Source: Flavobacterium sp. (GTDB lineage Bacteria > Bacteroidota > Bacteroidia > Flavobacteriales > Flavobacteriaceae). Taken from it: DNA of 42,440 nucleotides. The stretch covers positions 1 through 42,440 of the forward strand of contig JASLDM010000021.1 of NCBI GenBank assembly GCA_030151565.1. Reading direction: 5' to 3'. The translations under genes were made by a program, and so were the position numbers. Each line of letters begins with the position of its first letter. Position 1 is the stretch's first letter. The notes beneath the pieces were generated by a model. That model saw nothing but the letters and a program-made list of their open reading frames with translations, was not told the origin of the DNA and made no database searches. Of this stretch, positions 17,195-24,782 are shown one piece after another.

Positions 17195-17280
17195 GCTCGG
17201 GTGGTGGAAGTGGTAGACACGCTGGACTTAAAATCCAGTGAGCAGTAATGTTCGTGCGGGTTCAAGTCCCGCTCCGAGTA
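17195..17280 (+). tRNA. tRNA-Leu (anticodon UAA)
   Basis: An 86-nt type II tRNA with a long variable arm. Acceptor gctcggg (17195-17201) pairs with tccgagt (17273-17279) using two G-U pairs. The anticodon stem ctgga/tccag holds loop CTTAAAA, and the T-loop is TTCAAGT. CCA is not encoded. It lies 13 bp after tRNA-Gly and is presumably co-transcribed. Confidence 0.97.
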
Positions 17281-17284
17281 CAAA

Positions 17285-17318
17285 AATCCTAAACAATTTT
17301 GTTTAGGATTTTTTTTTG
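17285..17318 (+). terminator. Terminator of the tRNA unit
   Basis: Stem aatcctaaac (17285-17294) pairs with gtttaggatt (17301-17310), with a 6-nt loop and a run of about ten T. Confidence 0.93.
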
Positions 17319-17388
17319 CTATATCCGAAGCAAATTCTTTTCATTTTTTTTTAATCAATCTCTATTAATTCTTGTATTTTTAAACGAT

Positions 17389-17745
17389 ATGAGCGCATTT
17401 GTTATTAGTCTTAAGGAAAACGGTAAATACAAATACACCTTTAATTCAAGACGAGGAAATACACTCCTAACGAGTATGGAATACACAAGTAAAGAAGCCA
17501 TACACGGTACAGTCAATTTTTTAAAACAAAACTTTGAATTAATATCTTTCTACAAATTCAGAACTCCTAGTGGAAAATACTTTTTCAAGATTGCAATCCA
17601 AGACAATATTTACGCAACTAGTAGAAAATTCAATACAGAGTTACGTTTCCAAAAAGGAATTGACGAAGTAGAACGTCGATTTTTGGAAGCCGAAATACTA
17701 GACTTCAGTATCGATGTATTTGAAGACATAGACTGGGATAGTTAA
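17389..17745 (+). CDS. DUF1508 (YegP-like) protein
   Basis: With the ATG at 17389 the product is 118 residues. The first half, FVISLKENGKYKYTFNSRRG followed by LLTSMEYTSKEAIHGTVNFL, matches the DUF1508 unit: a short beta hairpin with K-Y-x-F, a turn, then a helix. The second half (FYKFRTPSGKYFFKIAIQDN) looks like a diverged second unit, as in two-repeat YegP proteins. The function of this family is not established. A reading that starts further upstream (17299) is rejected because it runs out of the tRNA terminator and would add a non-homologous Phe-rich leader. A TATTTTTA at 17375-17382 is a possible -7 element. Confidence 0.85.
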   Translation: MSAFVISLKENGKYKYTFNSRRGNTLLTSMEYTSKEAIHGTVNFLKQNFELISFYKFRTPSGKYFFKIAIQDNIYATSRKFNTELRFQKGIDEVERRFLEAEILDFSIDVFEDIDWDS

Positions 17746-18404
17746 AAAATAAAGCACGCTTAAAATCATTTTATATAAAACTAAGCACAAACAAAACCAA
17801 CAACACTTGCTTTTGCTTACCTCCCGATAAACTCATCAATTTATTAAGTCAAAAATAAATTGAAAACACCAAACACACAAGTTCAAGAGTATTTTATAAA
17901 CTCTCCTTCATTTTACTTGAATTACTTCTCAAAATTCTTCTGAAATTTAAAACTTCATTTCCGAAAACGATTTGTTTCCAATTAAAAAACACTGTTTCCT
18001 TTAAATTATATTGTGTTTTTCATCCAAATCCTTCGGGTCATATTCGAGTCTTATTCGGATGTCCTTCGGAAAAAGCACCTCTTACCAAAGGAATATAGGC
18101 CTTGATCCGAAGAAAACTCGAAGAAAGGTCTAATTACACGAAAAAAACACAACATAACAACCTTAAAAACAGTACTTTACAAAAACAAAATTAATACTAC
18201 AATACAAAATTAGAATTACTATCTTTAAAATTTCGTAACTTATAAGACCCATAAGCTATATTCAAAAATCAAGTATTATAAGTATTAATTTATAACACGT
18301 GAAATGGAATAAATCCAGACTTCCATCCCTACCATATGCCAAAAGAAGTATTAAACTAGCACTTTGTTATAACTTCTGACTACAGAAACGCTCCTTCACT
18401 TCGA
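17746..18404. other. Gene-free 659-bp intergenic region
   Basis: I find no credible ORF, RNA gene or terminator here. The sequence is AT-rich except for 18030-18125, which is richer in G+C and carries the inverted-repeat element annotated separately. The rest (17746-18010 and 18153-18404) shows nothing I can name. Confidence 0.7.
18011..18152. repeat. 142-bp inverted-repeat element with 11-bp-phased TTCG motifs
   Basis: Both ends carry the same inverted 10-mer (ttgtgttttt at 18011-18020; its complement at 18143-18152). Inside, ttcgagtcttattcgga (18043-18059) is repeated inverted at 18106-18122 with two mismatches. The left arm has four heptamers of type YTTCGRR starting at 18031, 18042, 18053 and 18064, exactly 11 bp apart. 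The right arm has two inverted ones at 18106 and 18117, also 11 bp apart. There is no ORF inside. It could be a small non-autonomous mobile element or a phased protein-binding array. Confidence 0.6.
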
Positions 18405-19286
18405 TCAATTAATATCTTTTAAATATTTATTCAAATGATACTTTGTGATTGGCTTCAAATATTTACCCGTTTCAGGATGTTCTCCCGAAGCCGAAAAATA
18501 TTCATACTCCCCTTCTACATTCTTTCCATACCAAATCAAAGCTTTTCCATTTTTAAAAAACAACGTATTCTTTGATACCTGAACCTTTTTAAAAGTAACC
18601 AATAAAACCTCGTCTTTAGGGATCACTCCCCTTCCGTCAACAAATGCTAGATTTCGTTGAGCACAATCTACATAAACATAAGCATCTCCATTCCACTGCA
18701 TACAATCCAAACTTGACTTTTGTAAGTAATAAATTAATCCACTGCCTAAAAACAAAATTACAACTAATAAAAAAGGCACAAAGAATCTGTTATACTTCTT
18801 CTTCCCTACAATATTTCCTGCTTCTTTTGAGCTGTTGAATTCCATTGTCTCTTTACCTAATAAATTATCCGGAACCACTAATTGTTCTACTCTTTTAACT
18901 TGATTTAAATCTTCTTTATTCAAAATAGTATTACTCCTAAAATCACTAAAAGGACGTGGAGAAAAATTCGTAAGAATAGCTAAAAGCTCAACTACCTGAG
19001 GATTTGGCTTACTAGTTTTTCCGAGGATAAATTTCTGAACAGGTCTCAACTTATCTACATCAAACATATCAAATTGAGAATTTACCGGTCGAGAATTATC
19101 TAATTCAAAAAAAGATTCGAATACAAAACGATCCTTTGGAGATTCCAATCCAATATAAACCTGTTTGCAAAAATCACGCAACTGAGCTGGAGATGGTTTT
19201 GTTAAAAACAAACCTGCTTCGCCAAATTTAGCAGTTTCTACAGCTTCATACACCTGCTTGGTATATGCATCAAAAGTTAATAGCAT
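18405..19286 (-). CDS. Single-pass membrane protein, unrecognised
   Basis: The 293-residue protein has a cytoplasmic-looking N-terminal half (1-160, no motif recognised) and one transmembrane helix at about 167-188 preceded by KKK. It ends in a 100-residue C-terminal domain that starts with a Cys pair (C195 and C208) in a C-x-x-W-N-G-x-x-Y-x-x-V-x-C pattern. By the positive-inside rule the C-terminal domain should be periplasmic. The topology resembles one-pass anti-sigma or co-sensor proteins, but there is no sequence evidence for that role. It is monocistronic, between the repeat element and 9-bp iterons. ATG at 19286 is the natural start. I have a vague impression that the C-terminal pattern recurs in Flavobacteria; I cannot name a family. 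Confidence 0.7.
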   Translation of the reverse strand: MLLTFDAYTKQVYEAVETAKFGEAGLFLTKPSPAQLRDFCKQVYIGLESPKDRFVFESFFELDNSRPVNSQFDMFDVDKLRPVQKFILGKTSKPNPQVVELLAILTNFSPRPFSDFRSNTILNKEDLNQVKRVEQLVVPDNLLGKETMEFNSSKEAGNIVGKKKYNRFFVPFLLVVILFLGSGLIYYLQKSSLDCMQWNGDAYVYVDCAQRNLAFVDGRGVIPKDEVLLVTFKKVQVSKNTLFFKNGKALIWYGKNVEGEYEYFSASGEHPETGKYLKPITKYHLNKYLKDIN

Positions 19287-19337
19287 TCCAAATCTTTTAC
19301 ATTATTATTTATAACTAATAGTCTATATCCGCATTAT

Positions 19338-19364
19338 CGGAATTACCGGAATTACTGGATTAAC
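19338..19364. repeat. Three tandem 9-bp iterons (CGGAATTAC)
   Basis: CGGAATTAC (19338-19346) and an identical copy (19347-19355) are followed by a diverged third, TGGATTAAC (19356-19364). They lie 52 bp upstream of the minus-strand membrane protein gene, in the 321-bp gap 19287-19607, which otherwise holds only one unconvincing ORF. Confidence 0.5.
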
Positions 19365-19607
19365 TCTATAAAACAAACACTTACACATCTTTCCTTTGCC
19401 TCAACAAAAAAACATTTGTACCAAACCTCGAGAAAAACAAATGTGCAAAAGAAAGGCAATTTACTCTTTTTTATTACATAAAAGGGAAGTTATGCAACTG
19501 AGAAAGACACGCCCTTCTTACTTCCTAAAACAACGATTGATAGAAAAGGCTTTTATATCCAAAAAAGACCTTGACTAAAACAATTCTAATTTTTAAAAAT
19601 CAAAGTA

Positions 19608-19787
19608 ATGAAGAAAAGAACTTTTTTAAGTCTATTCGTTGTAGCAGTTTGCTCAACAATGTGTATATCCTGTGAAACACCTGATATAGAAACGAAAGAA
19701 CAAAAATTTGAAAAAACTATTAAAACAAATGGAGATGAAGGTCACCTAGATATTAAACCAACCAGGCCCAAACCTCCCAAAAAATAA
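19608..19787 (+). CDS. 59-aa putative lipoprotein before the sensor kinase
   Basis: This short ORF has a clear lipoprotein signal: MKKRTF, a hydrophobic core, then ISC with the Cys at 22. The mature peptide of 38 residues is charged and ends in a Pro/Lys-rich tail (KPTRPKPPKK). It ends 49 bp before the histidine kinase start in the same direction, with no terminator between them, so it is probably co-transcribed with the two-component genes. A small lipoprotein next to a TPR kinase could be a ligand-side accessory of the kinase; that is inference from position. No family is recognised. Start is the only ATG in frame before the signal. Confidence 0.65.
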   Translation: MKKRTFLSLFVVAVCSTMCISCETPDIETKEQKFEKTIKTNGDEGHLDIKPTRPKPPKK

Positions 19788-19836
19788 AGTACGATCACTA
19801 TTTTAAAAGCAGAAAAATATATGCTATTTTCGGGGA

Positions 19837-21582
19837 ATGAAGTTCACCAACCTACTAGACACCCTTAAAATTAAATATATCATAATAGGTATTTTCACTA
19901 TACTCTTGATATTTTCTTGTAATGAAAAAATATCAGAGTCTAGTGAACCTATTCAAAATACCGACATTGCATATAGCTATCAAGACAAAGCTGACGAATA
20001 CTTTGCCCAAAGCAAGTTAGACAGCGCGTACTCTTTTTACATCCAATCAAACACTTTATTAGCCTCCATTCCCGACACATTAAATCATGTTTATAACACG
20101 TTAAAAATAGCCGAGTTACACCTTGTAAACGGAGATCCAAATAGTGCACAAGAAATCACCACCGAAATTCTTGCTAAATACCCTATTAGAGATACACTTT
20201 ACTTAGCACAAGCATACAACCTTTTAGGAATTAGTTATAGAGAAAATTTAGATTACGATCACGCTATCGCTAATTATACAAAAACACTGCAATTAGTTTC
20301 CGATTCGATAAGCACCATTACGCTTCAAAACAATATTGCATCTTTATACCTACACAAAAAAGAACCTGAAAAAGCAATCCAAATACTTGAAACATTAATT
20401 GAGTATCCACTTTTGTCAGCCAACCCAAACCTACAAGCCCTTGTTATAAACAACTTAGGTTTTGCACACTTTCTCATTAATGAAGATCAAGGATTACCAG
20501 AAATGAACGAAGCTCTTCAAATTCGAAAAACAAACAACCTAAATAACCAATTAACATCTAGTTACAAAAATCTTTCTAAATATTACTACAAAAAGAACTC
20601 CGATAAATCGAAATACTACGCTAAACAAGCTTATGAAATTTCAAGAAAGCTCAATAACAAACAGGATCAACTCATCTCATTAGAATTGATGATAAAATCT
20701 ACTCCATTAACTTCTTTAGATACGCTTTCTGAATCATACATCAATCTTTCAAATTCTTTTTACAATGAACGTCAACTTGCAAAAAATCAATTTGCAAAAA
20801 TACGTTTCGATCATCAGAAAGAAACTGAAGAAAATTTACTTCTAAAATCTGAAAACCAAAATAAAGCACTCGCGCTTTCGCGTCAAAAAAACATCATATT
20901 ATTACTTGTTTTTAGTGGTATTATAACTCTAATTCTCGCCTACCTTGGCTACATATACTTGCGCAAAAAAAGCAGAATTGAAAAAGCCAGACAAGCCTAT
21001 TTGACAGAAACTCACATTTCTAAAAAAATTCATGACGAACTCGCAAATGACATATTCAATATCATGACATATTGTGAAAACTTTGATCTTGAAAAAGAAG
21101 ATTCAAAAAACCGTTTGCTTTTTGATCTTGAAAAAAGTTACGCAACAGCAAGAAATATCTCACTAGAACACAATTCAATAAACACAGACACCAACTTTAT
21201 TGACAGTATTAAATCACTACTAAAAGAATACAATTCAACCGATACTAAAATAATAACCATAGGTACTGAAAACCCCTTTCTTAACAAACTAAGTCAAATT
21301 CAAAAACAAACTATTTATCGTATTATTCAAGAACTTTTAGTCAATATGAAAAAACACAGTATGGCAAGTGTAGTTGTTTTTAAATTTGAAGAAACTAAAC
21401 GAGAAGTATCCATTTTTTATTCAGATAATGGAGTGGGGATCTTACTAGAACCCTTAGTAGCGAAAAATGGCTTGCAAAATGTGGAAACCCGTATTCACAA
21501 TATTGGCGGAAGCATTAGTTTTGATTCAGAAAGTAAAAAAGGTTTACAGATTTCGATAAAATTTCCAAAAGCATATGTTTAA
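19837..21582 (+). CDS. TPR-containing sensor histidine kinase
   Basis: The 581-residue protein has an N-terminal signal/anchor with Cys28 in a lipobox-like LIFSC. A periplasmic region of TPR-like helices follows (about 45-330, e.g. ADEYFAQSKLDSAYSFYIQS and YNLLGISYRENLDYDHAIAN). One transmembrane helix (352-375) leads into the kinase core. The phosphoacceptor is probably H399 in ISKKIHDELANDIFNIM, of the HisKA_3/NarX-like class. The ATPase has an N box (IIQELLVNMKKHS) and G box (SDNGVGI), then GLQNVETRI. The TPR region likely senses a peptide or partner protein. It overlaps the response regulator by 8 bp (ATG within the last codons), so the two are coupled. Confidence 0.9.
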   Translation: MKFTNLLDTLKIKYIIIGIFTILLIFSCNEKISESSEPIQNTDIAYSYQDKADEYFAQSKLDSAYSFYIQSNTLLASIPDTLNHVYNTLKIAELHLVNGDPNSAQEITTEILAKYPIRDTLYLAQAYNLLGISYRENLDYDHAIANYTKTLQLVSDSISTITLQNNIASLYLHKKEPEKAIQILETLIEYPLLSANPNLQALVINNLGFAHFLINEDQGLPEMNEALQIRKTNNLNNQLTSSYKNLSKYYYKKNSDKSKYYAKQAYEISRKLNNKQDQLISLELMIKSTPLTSLDTLSESYINLSNSFYNERQLAKNQFAKIRFDHQKETEENLLLKSENQNKALALSRQKNIILLLVFSGIITLILAYLGYIYLRKKSRIEKARQAYLTETHISKKIHDELANDIFNIMTYCENFDLEKEDSKNRLLFDLEKSYATARNISLEHNSINTDTNFIDSIKSLLKEYNSTDTKIITIGTENPFLNKLSQIQKQTIYRIIQELLVNMKKHSMASVVVFKFEETKREVSIFYSDNGVGILLEPLVAKNGLQNVETRIHNIGGSISFDSESKKGLQISIKFPKAYV

Positions 21583-22237
21583 AAAGATTTTAGTAGTAGA
21601 AGATATAGACAGCATTAATTTAGGTGTAATTACAATGCTTGAGAAATCTCATGCTGAAATTTATTCAGCAAAATATTGTGATGATGCTTGGTTGAAAATT
21701 CAAAATGCAGCCATTAACAAAGCTCCTTTTGACTTATTGATTAGCGATTTATCCTTCACAAAAGATCATAGAGAAACTAATTTAGAAGGTGGTTTAGATC
21801 TCATAAAAAAAGTTAGAGAACAATTCTCAGACATTAAAATCATTGTCTATTCGATTGAAAACAGATATTCCACCATAAAAGAATTATTAGACAACTTAAA
21901 CATCAATGGCTACATCAGCAAAGGAAGAAATAGCATTAATGAACTTGACCAAGCTATTGAATCTATTCATAAGGGAGAGTTTTACTTGTCAAAAAACATC
22001 GCTCAAATAAATAATGATCAAACATTAGGAGAGTTACATGAAGACGATTTAAGCATTCTGAAGCTACTTTCCGAAGGTTTAAGCCAAAGCGAGATTAGCA
22101 ATGAGTTTAAAAGAAACAACAGCGCTATTTCGAGTATGAGCAGTATTGAAAAACGAATCAATAAATTGAAAGTGTTTTTTAATGCAAAAAACACAACTCA
22201 TCTAATCAGTATTGTAAAAGATATGGGATTAATCTAA
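21575..22237 (+). CDS. Response regulator with LuxR/NarL-like C-terminus
   Basis: The 220-residue protein has a receiver domain (1-130): the acidic pair E9-D10 in VVEDID, phospho-acceptor D58 in LLISDLSF, S93 in place of the usual Thr/Ser switch residue, and K116 in GYISKG. The C-terminal DNA-binding domain starts near 155, with LSILKLLSEGLSQSEISNEF resembling the NarL/LuxR helix-turn-helix entry. The recognition region (RNNSAISSMSSIEKRINKLK) is less standard than in typical LuxR regulators. It is translated from an overlap with the kinase gene, so they are cognate partners. Targets are unknown; the nearby lipoprotein is a candidate. Confidence 0.9.
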   Translation: MFKKILVVEDIDSINLGVITMLEKSHAEIYSAKYCDDAWLKIQNAAINKAPFDLLISDLSFTKDHRETNLEGGLDLIKKVREQFSDIKIIVYSIENRYSTIKELLDNLNINGYISKGRNSINELDQAIESIHKGEFYLSKNIAQINNDQTLGELHEDDLSILKLLSEGLSQSEISNEFKRNNSAISSMSSIEKRINKLKVFFNAKNTTHLISIVKDMGLI

Positions 22238-22271
22238 AATTGCTATAAGATTAAATTTGTTGTTTTTGTAA

Positions 22272-22308
22272 AAAGCCGGAGGTTAATAACTTCCGGCTTT
22301 ATTTTTTT
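22272..22308. terminator. Terminator shared by the two-component operon and ldhA-like gene
   Basis: Stem aaagccgga (22272-22280) pairs with tccggcttt (22292-22300), extended inward by GU/GC/TA pairs. A T run follows on the plus strand (22302-22308), and five A precede the stem for the opposite direction. Confidence 0.9.
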
Positions 22309-23296
22309 AGTGCACAATAAAGGCTTCCGAACCTTCTTCATTTAAGCTTTTTAAATTTCTAAACGTAATATCTGCAATTACACCGAGTGCCTCCTCTGTT
22401 AAAAAAGCCTGATGTCCTGTTAAAATAACATTTTCAAATGACAGTAGTAATCGCAACTCATCATCTTGTATTGTTTCATTACGATGATTATTAAAAAACA
22501 AAGCTGCTTCTTTCTCGTAAACATCCAATCCTAAACCTCTTAATATCCCAGATTGCAATGCTTTTATAGCTGCAGAAGTATCAATTAAAACCCCACGCCC
22601 GGTATTAATTAAAAGCATCCCTGGTTTTGTTTTTTGAAACACCTCATCGTTAAACAAGTGTATATTTTCAGGAGTTGCAGGACAACTTAAACTTATTACG
22701 TCAGACTGTTTTACCAAATAGTCAAATGTAACATAACGCCCTCCTAGTTCTTCAAAAGCTTTATTTGGATACGGATCATAAGCAATCAATTCCATGCCAA
22801 ATCCTTTTAAAATACTTGCGGTTGCAATTCCGATTTTACCAGTCCCTACAATCCCTACTTTTTTACCTTTCAAAACAATTCCTTGTAAACCGTCTAAACT
22901 AAAATCAAATTGTTTGACTCGATTTAAAGCAGTAGGAATCCTTCTATTTAAACTAAGTAACAAAGCAACTGCATGCTCAGCAATTGATTCTGGAGAATAT
23001 GCAGGCACGTTAGCTACTTGAATGCCCCATTTTTTTGCAGCAGCTAAATCTATGTTATTAAAGCCTGCACAACGAAGTAAAACAAATTTAACTCCATAAT
23101 CACGTAATTGCACTAATACTTCCTCCGAGACTGTGTCGTTTACAAAGACACAAATAGCAACACTTCCTTTTGAATGTTCCACCGTGCTCAAATCTAATGC
23201 TTGTTCTACAAACTGAAGATCGTAATTTACAGCCTCTTCCGCATTAGAGAAACTCAATTGATCATATTCCTTAGCGCTGTAAAATGTTATTCTCAT
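22307..23296 (-). CDS. ldhA: D-2-hydroxyacid dehydrogenase, LdhA-like (D-lactate dehydrogenase)
   Basis: With the ATG at 23296 the product is 329 residues, the same length as E. coli LdhA. MRITFYSAKEYD at the start is typical of fermentative D-lactate dehydrogenases. The Rossmann motif is GTGKIG (151-156). The catalytic Arg is likely in RCAGFNNID (about 75-83), Glu lies in the DVYEKE region and the acid/base His is H295 in TGHQAF. It would reduce pyruvate to D-lactate with NADH in the cytoplasm. An upstream in-frame ATG (23329) is less likely because it lies inside the transporter gene and adds 11 residues absent from the family. It starts 4 bp after the MFS gene ends, so they form an operon. 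Confidence 0.9.
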   Translation of the reverse strand: MRITFYSAKEYDQLSFSNAEEAVNYDLQFVEQALDLSTVEHSKGSVAICVFVNDTVSEEVLVQLRDYGVKFVLLRCAGFNNIDLAAAKKWGIQVANVPAYSPESIAEHAVALLLSLNRRIPTALNRVKQFDFSLDGLQGIVLKGKKVGIVGTGKIGIATASILKGFGMELIAYDPYPNKAFEELGGRYVTFDYLVKQSDVISLSCPATPENIHLFNDEVFQKTKPGMLLINTGRGVLIDTSAAIKALQSGILRGLGLDVYEKEAALFFNNHRNETIQDDELRLLLSFENVILTGHQAFLTEEALGVIADITFRNLKSLNEEGSEAFIVH

Positions 23297-23300
23297 ATTA

Positions 23301-24590
23301 TTATATTTTGTTTTCGTCAATTTCCACATGTTGCACTGCCGTACCTGTTTCTTTTAACATGAATACTAAAACGGTAGCAATAGCAATACCAACTATCCAA
23401 AACAACACAATACCATGCTGTACGTTTTGATAAACTTCAATGTCCTTTAATCCTGTTCCAAATAAATAAACAAACAAAGGCCCTATTAAAGTACTCACCC
23501 CGAATGTTATAAAGTTCATCGCTCCAGTTGCACTTCCTTTAACATTATCTGGATTAGCTTCTTTAATTACCGAGTAAGCAATCATTGTTCCTCCTGAGAA
23601 GAATCCAAACAAGAACATTAAAAGACCTGGATGTAATAAGTCAGGAGCAAAAATCAATTGCAACAAACATAAAATCATCACTATACACGAAGCTAATAGC
23701 ACTGGCTTTCTTCTTCCTATTTTATCTGCAACAAATCCTAAGAAAGGACTCCCAAACACCCATCCTAAAGCGGCCATTGAACTTACTACAACCGCATCTT
23801 GATATTCTAAACCTGCCAATTTGAAATATTTAACTCCCCAAATCATTACGAAAATTGTTGTTGGAGCAAATAACAGCCCAGAGATTAAGCCGCAGATCCA
23901 AGATTGCGCATTACCAAAAACGATTTTAAAAGGCTCTAAAAGCCCCATTCTTGGTTTGCGATCTACTTTGTCAACCGACTGACGTTCTTTAACCCTACTA
24001 GGCACAGGAACGATAAACCACAATAAAACCGCAGTAACTAACAATATGATCGAAATAATAATCCAAAAATTAAAATAAACCGCAGGCGCATTATCATAAC
24101 TCTCAAACAAAGCTCCCATAGAATGTATACCTACATAGCCTCCAAACATTCCGATACATTGTGTGATACCAATTGCAGTTGCCAAATGTTTAGCAGGAAA
24201 AGCTTTAGTGGCTAAATAAACACTTCCAGGAAACGCAAAAGCACAGCCAATCCCTTGTAACAACCTACCAACATTCCCTGCAACAAAATTTGAAGTCAGA
24301 AAAAAAGCACATCCAACAACAAGCAACAACACACCTGCTGTTACAGAATATTTAGCCCCAACTTTATCTAATGCAACACCTGCAACCAATGCAAAAAGAG
24401 CATAGGTATAATAAAATCTCCCGGTCATTAACCCCACTGCGGTTTGATCAACTTGGAAATTTTGCTCCAATAAAAATGTCATTACTGAAGGTACGGATCG
24501 AATCACGTAACTACAAAAATAAAACACCAAACTAAATAACCATGCGGCTAAAAAGACCTTTGTTCTGCGATCTAATTGTAAACTTTTCAT
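23301..24590 (-). CDS. MFS transporter linked to the ldhA-like gene
   Basis: With the ATG at 24590 the product is 429 residues with about 12 helices. MFS features include ALDKVGAKYS after helix 2, RLLQGIGCAFAFPGS in helix 4 and the second-half ADKIGRRKP. The N-terminal SYVIRSVPSVM segment resembles transporters of anions and small carboxylates. Coupling to a D-lactate dehydrogenase suggests a monocarboxylate or related substrate, by inference. An in-frame TTG at 24605 is rejected: it lies in a duplicated leader sequence. The transcript probably starts from TAAATTTG at 24645-24638 and runs through the dehydrogenase to the shared terminator. Confidence 0.85.
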   Translation of the reverse strand: MKSLQLDRRTKVFLAAWLFSLVFYFCSYVIRSVPSVMTFLLEQNFQVDQTAVGLMTGRFYYTYALFALVAGVALDKVGAKYSVTAGVLLLVVGCAFFLTSNFVAGNVGRLLQGIGCAFAFPGSVYLATKAFPAKHLATAIGITQCIGMFGGYVGIHSMGALFESYDNAPAVYFNFWIIISIILLVTAVLLWFIVPVPSRVKERQSVDKVDRKPRMGLLEPFKIVFGNAQSWICGLISGLLFAPTTIFVMIWGVKYFKLAGLEYQDAVVVSSMAALGWVFGSPFLGFVADKIGRRKPVLLASCIVMILCLLQLIFAPDLLHPGLLMFLFGFFSGGTMIAYSVIKEANPDNVKGSATGAMNFITFGVSTLIGPLFVYLFGTGLKDIEVYQNVQHGIVLFWIVGIAIATVLVFMLKETGTAVQHVEIDENKI

Positions 24591-24623
24591 AGGCTTAACT
24601 TTCAAATTTCAGGCTTAACTTTC
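24591..24623 (-). repeat. 13-bp direct repeat in the MFS leader
   Basis: On the plus strand aggcttaactttc occurs at 24591-24603 and again at 24611-24623, a 20-bp period, immediately before the start codon. It duplicates the ribosome-binding region. Confidence 0.75.
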
Positions 24624-24637
24624 TCAAACCTCTCTAT

Positions 24638-24645
24638 CAAATTTA
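24638..24645 (-). promoter_or_regulatory. -7 promoter element (TAAATTTG) of the MFS-ldhA operon
   Basis: Exact TAnnTTTG on the minus strand, 47 bp before the ATG; the leader would contain both copies of the 13-bp repeat. The -33 region is not convincing. Confidence 0.5.
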
Positions 24646-24725
24646 CGGACATTTAAAAATCCCCACACCTTTTTGTAGTTAAACTAATGATAAGAACTTG
24701 TTTATTTTTTAACACCCTCAATTAA

Positions 24726-24760
24726 AACAAAAAGGGAAATCACTAAAGTAATTTCCCTTT
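24726..24760 (-). terminator. clpX terminator
   Basis: Stem aaagggaaat (24731-24740) pairs with atttcccttt (24751-24760). On the minus strand it is followed by a T-rich tract. Confidence 0.85.
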
Positions 24761-24782
24761 TAATATTGATAGTACAACTAAA

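Noticed and set aside
17299..17388. Longer DUF1508 start (17299)
   Set aside because: The frame begins in the tRNA-Leu terminator and gives a Phe-rich leader not found in the family.
18011..18152. Reading this inverted repeat as an insertion sequence
   Set aside because: There is no transposase and no ORF; at most a non-autonomous element. It is kept as an unclassified repeat.
19396..19578. 60-codon ORF between the unknown membrane gene and the small lipoprotein
   Set aside because: Basic, low-complexity composition, no family, no signal or promoter; probably random frame in AT-rich DNA.
24591..24605. Longer MFS start at a TTG (24605)
   Set aside because: It is formed by the leader repeat; the ATG at 24590 is adequate and typical.
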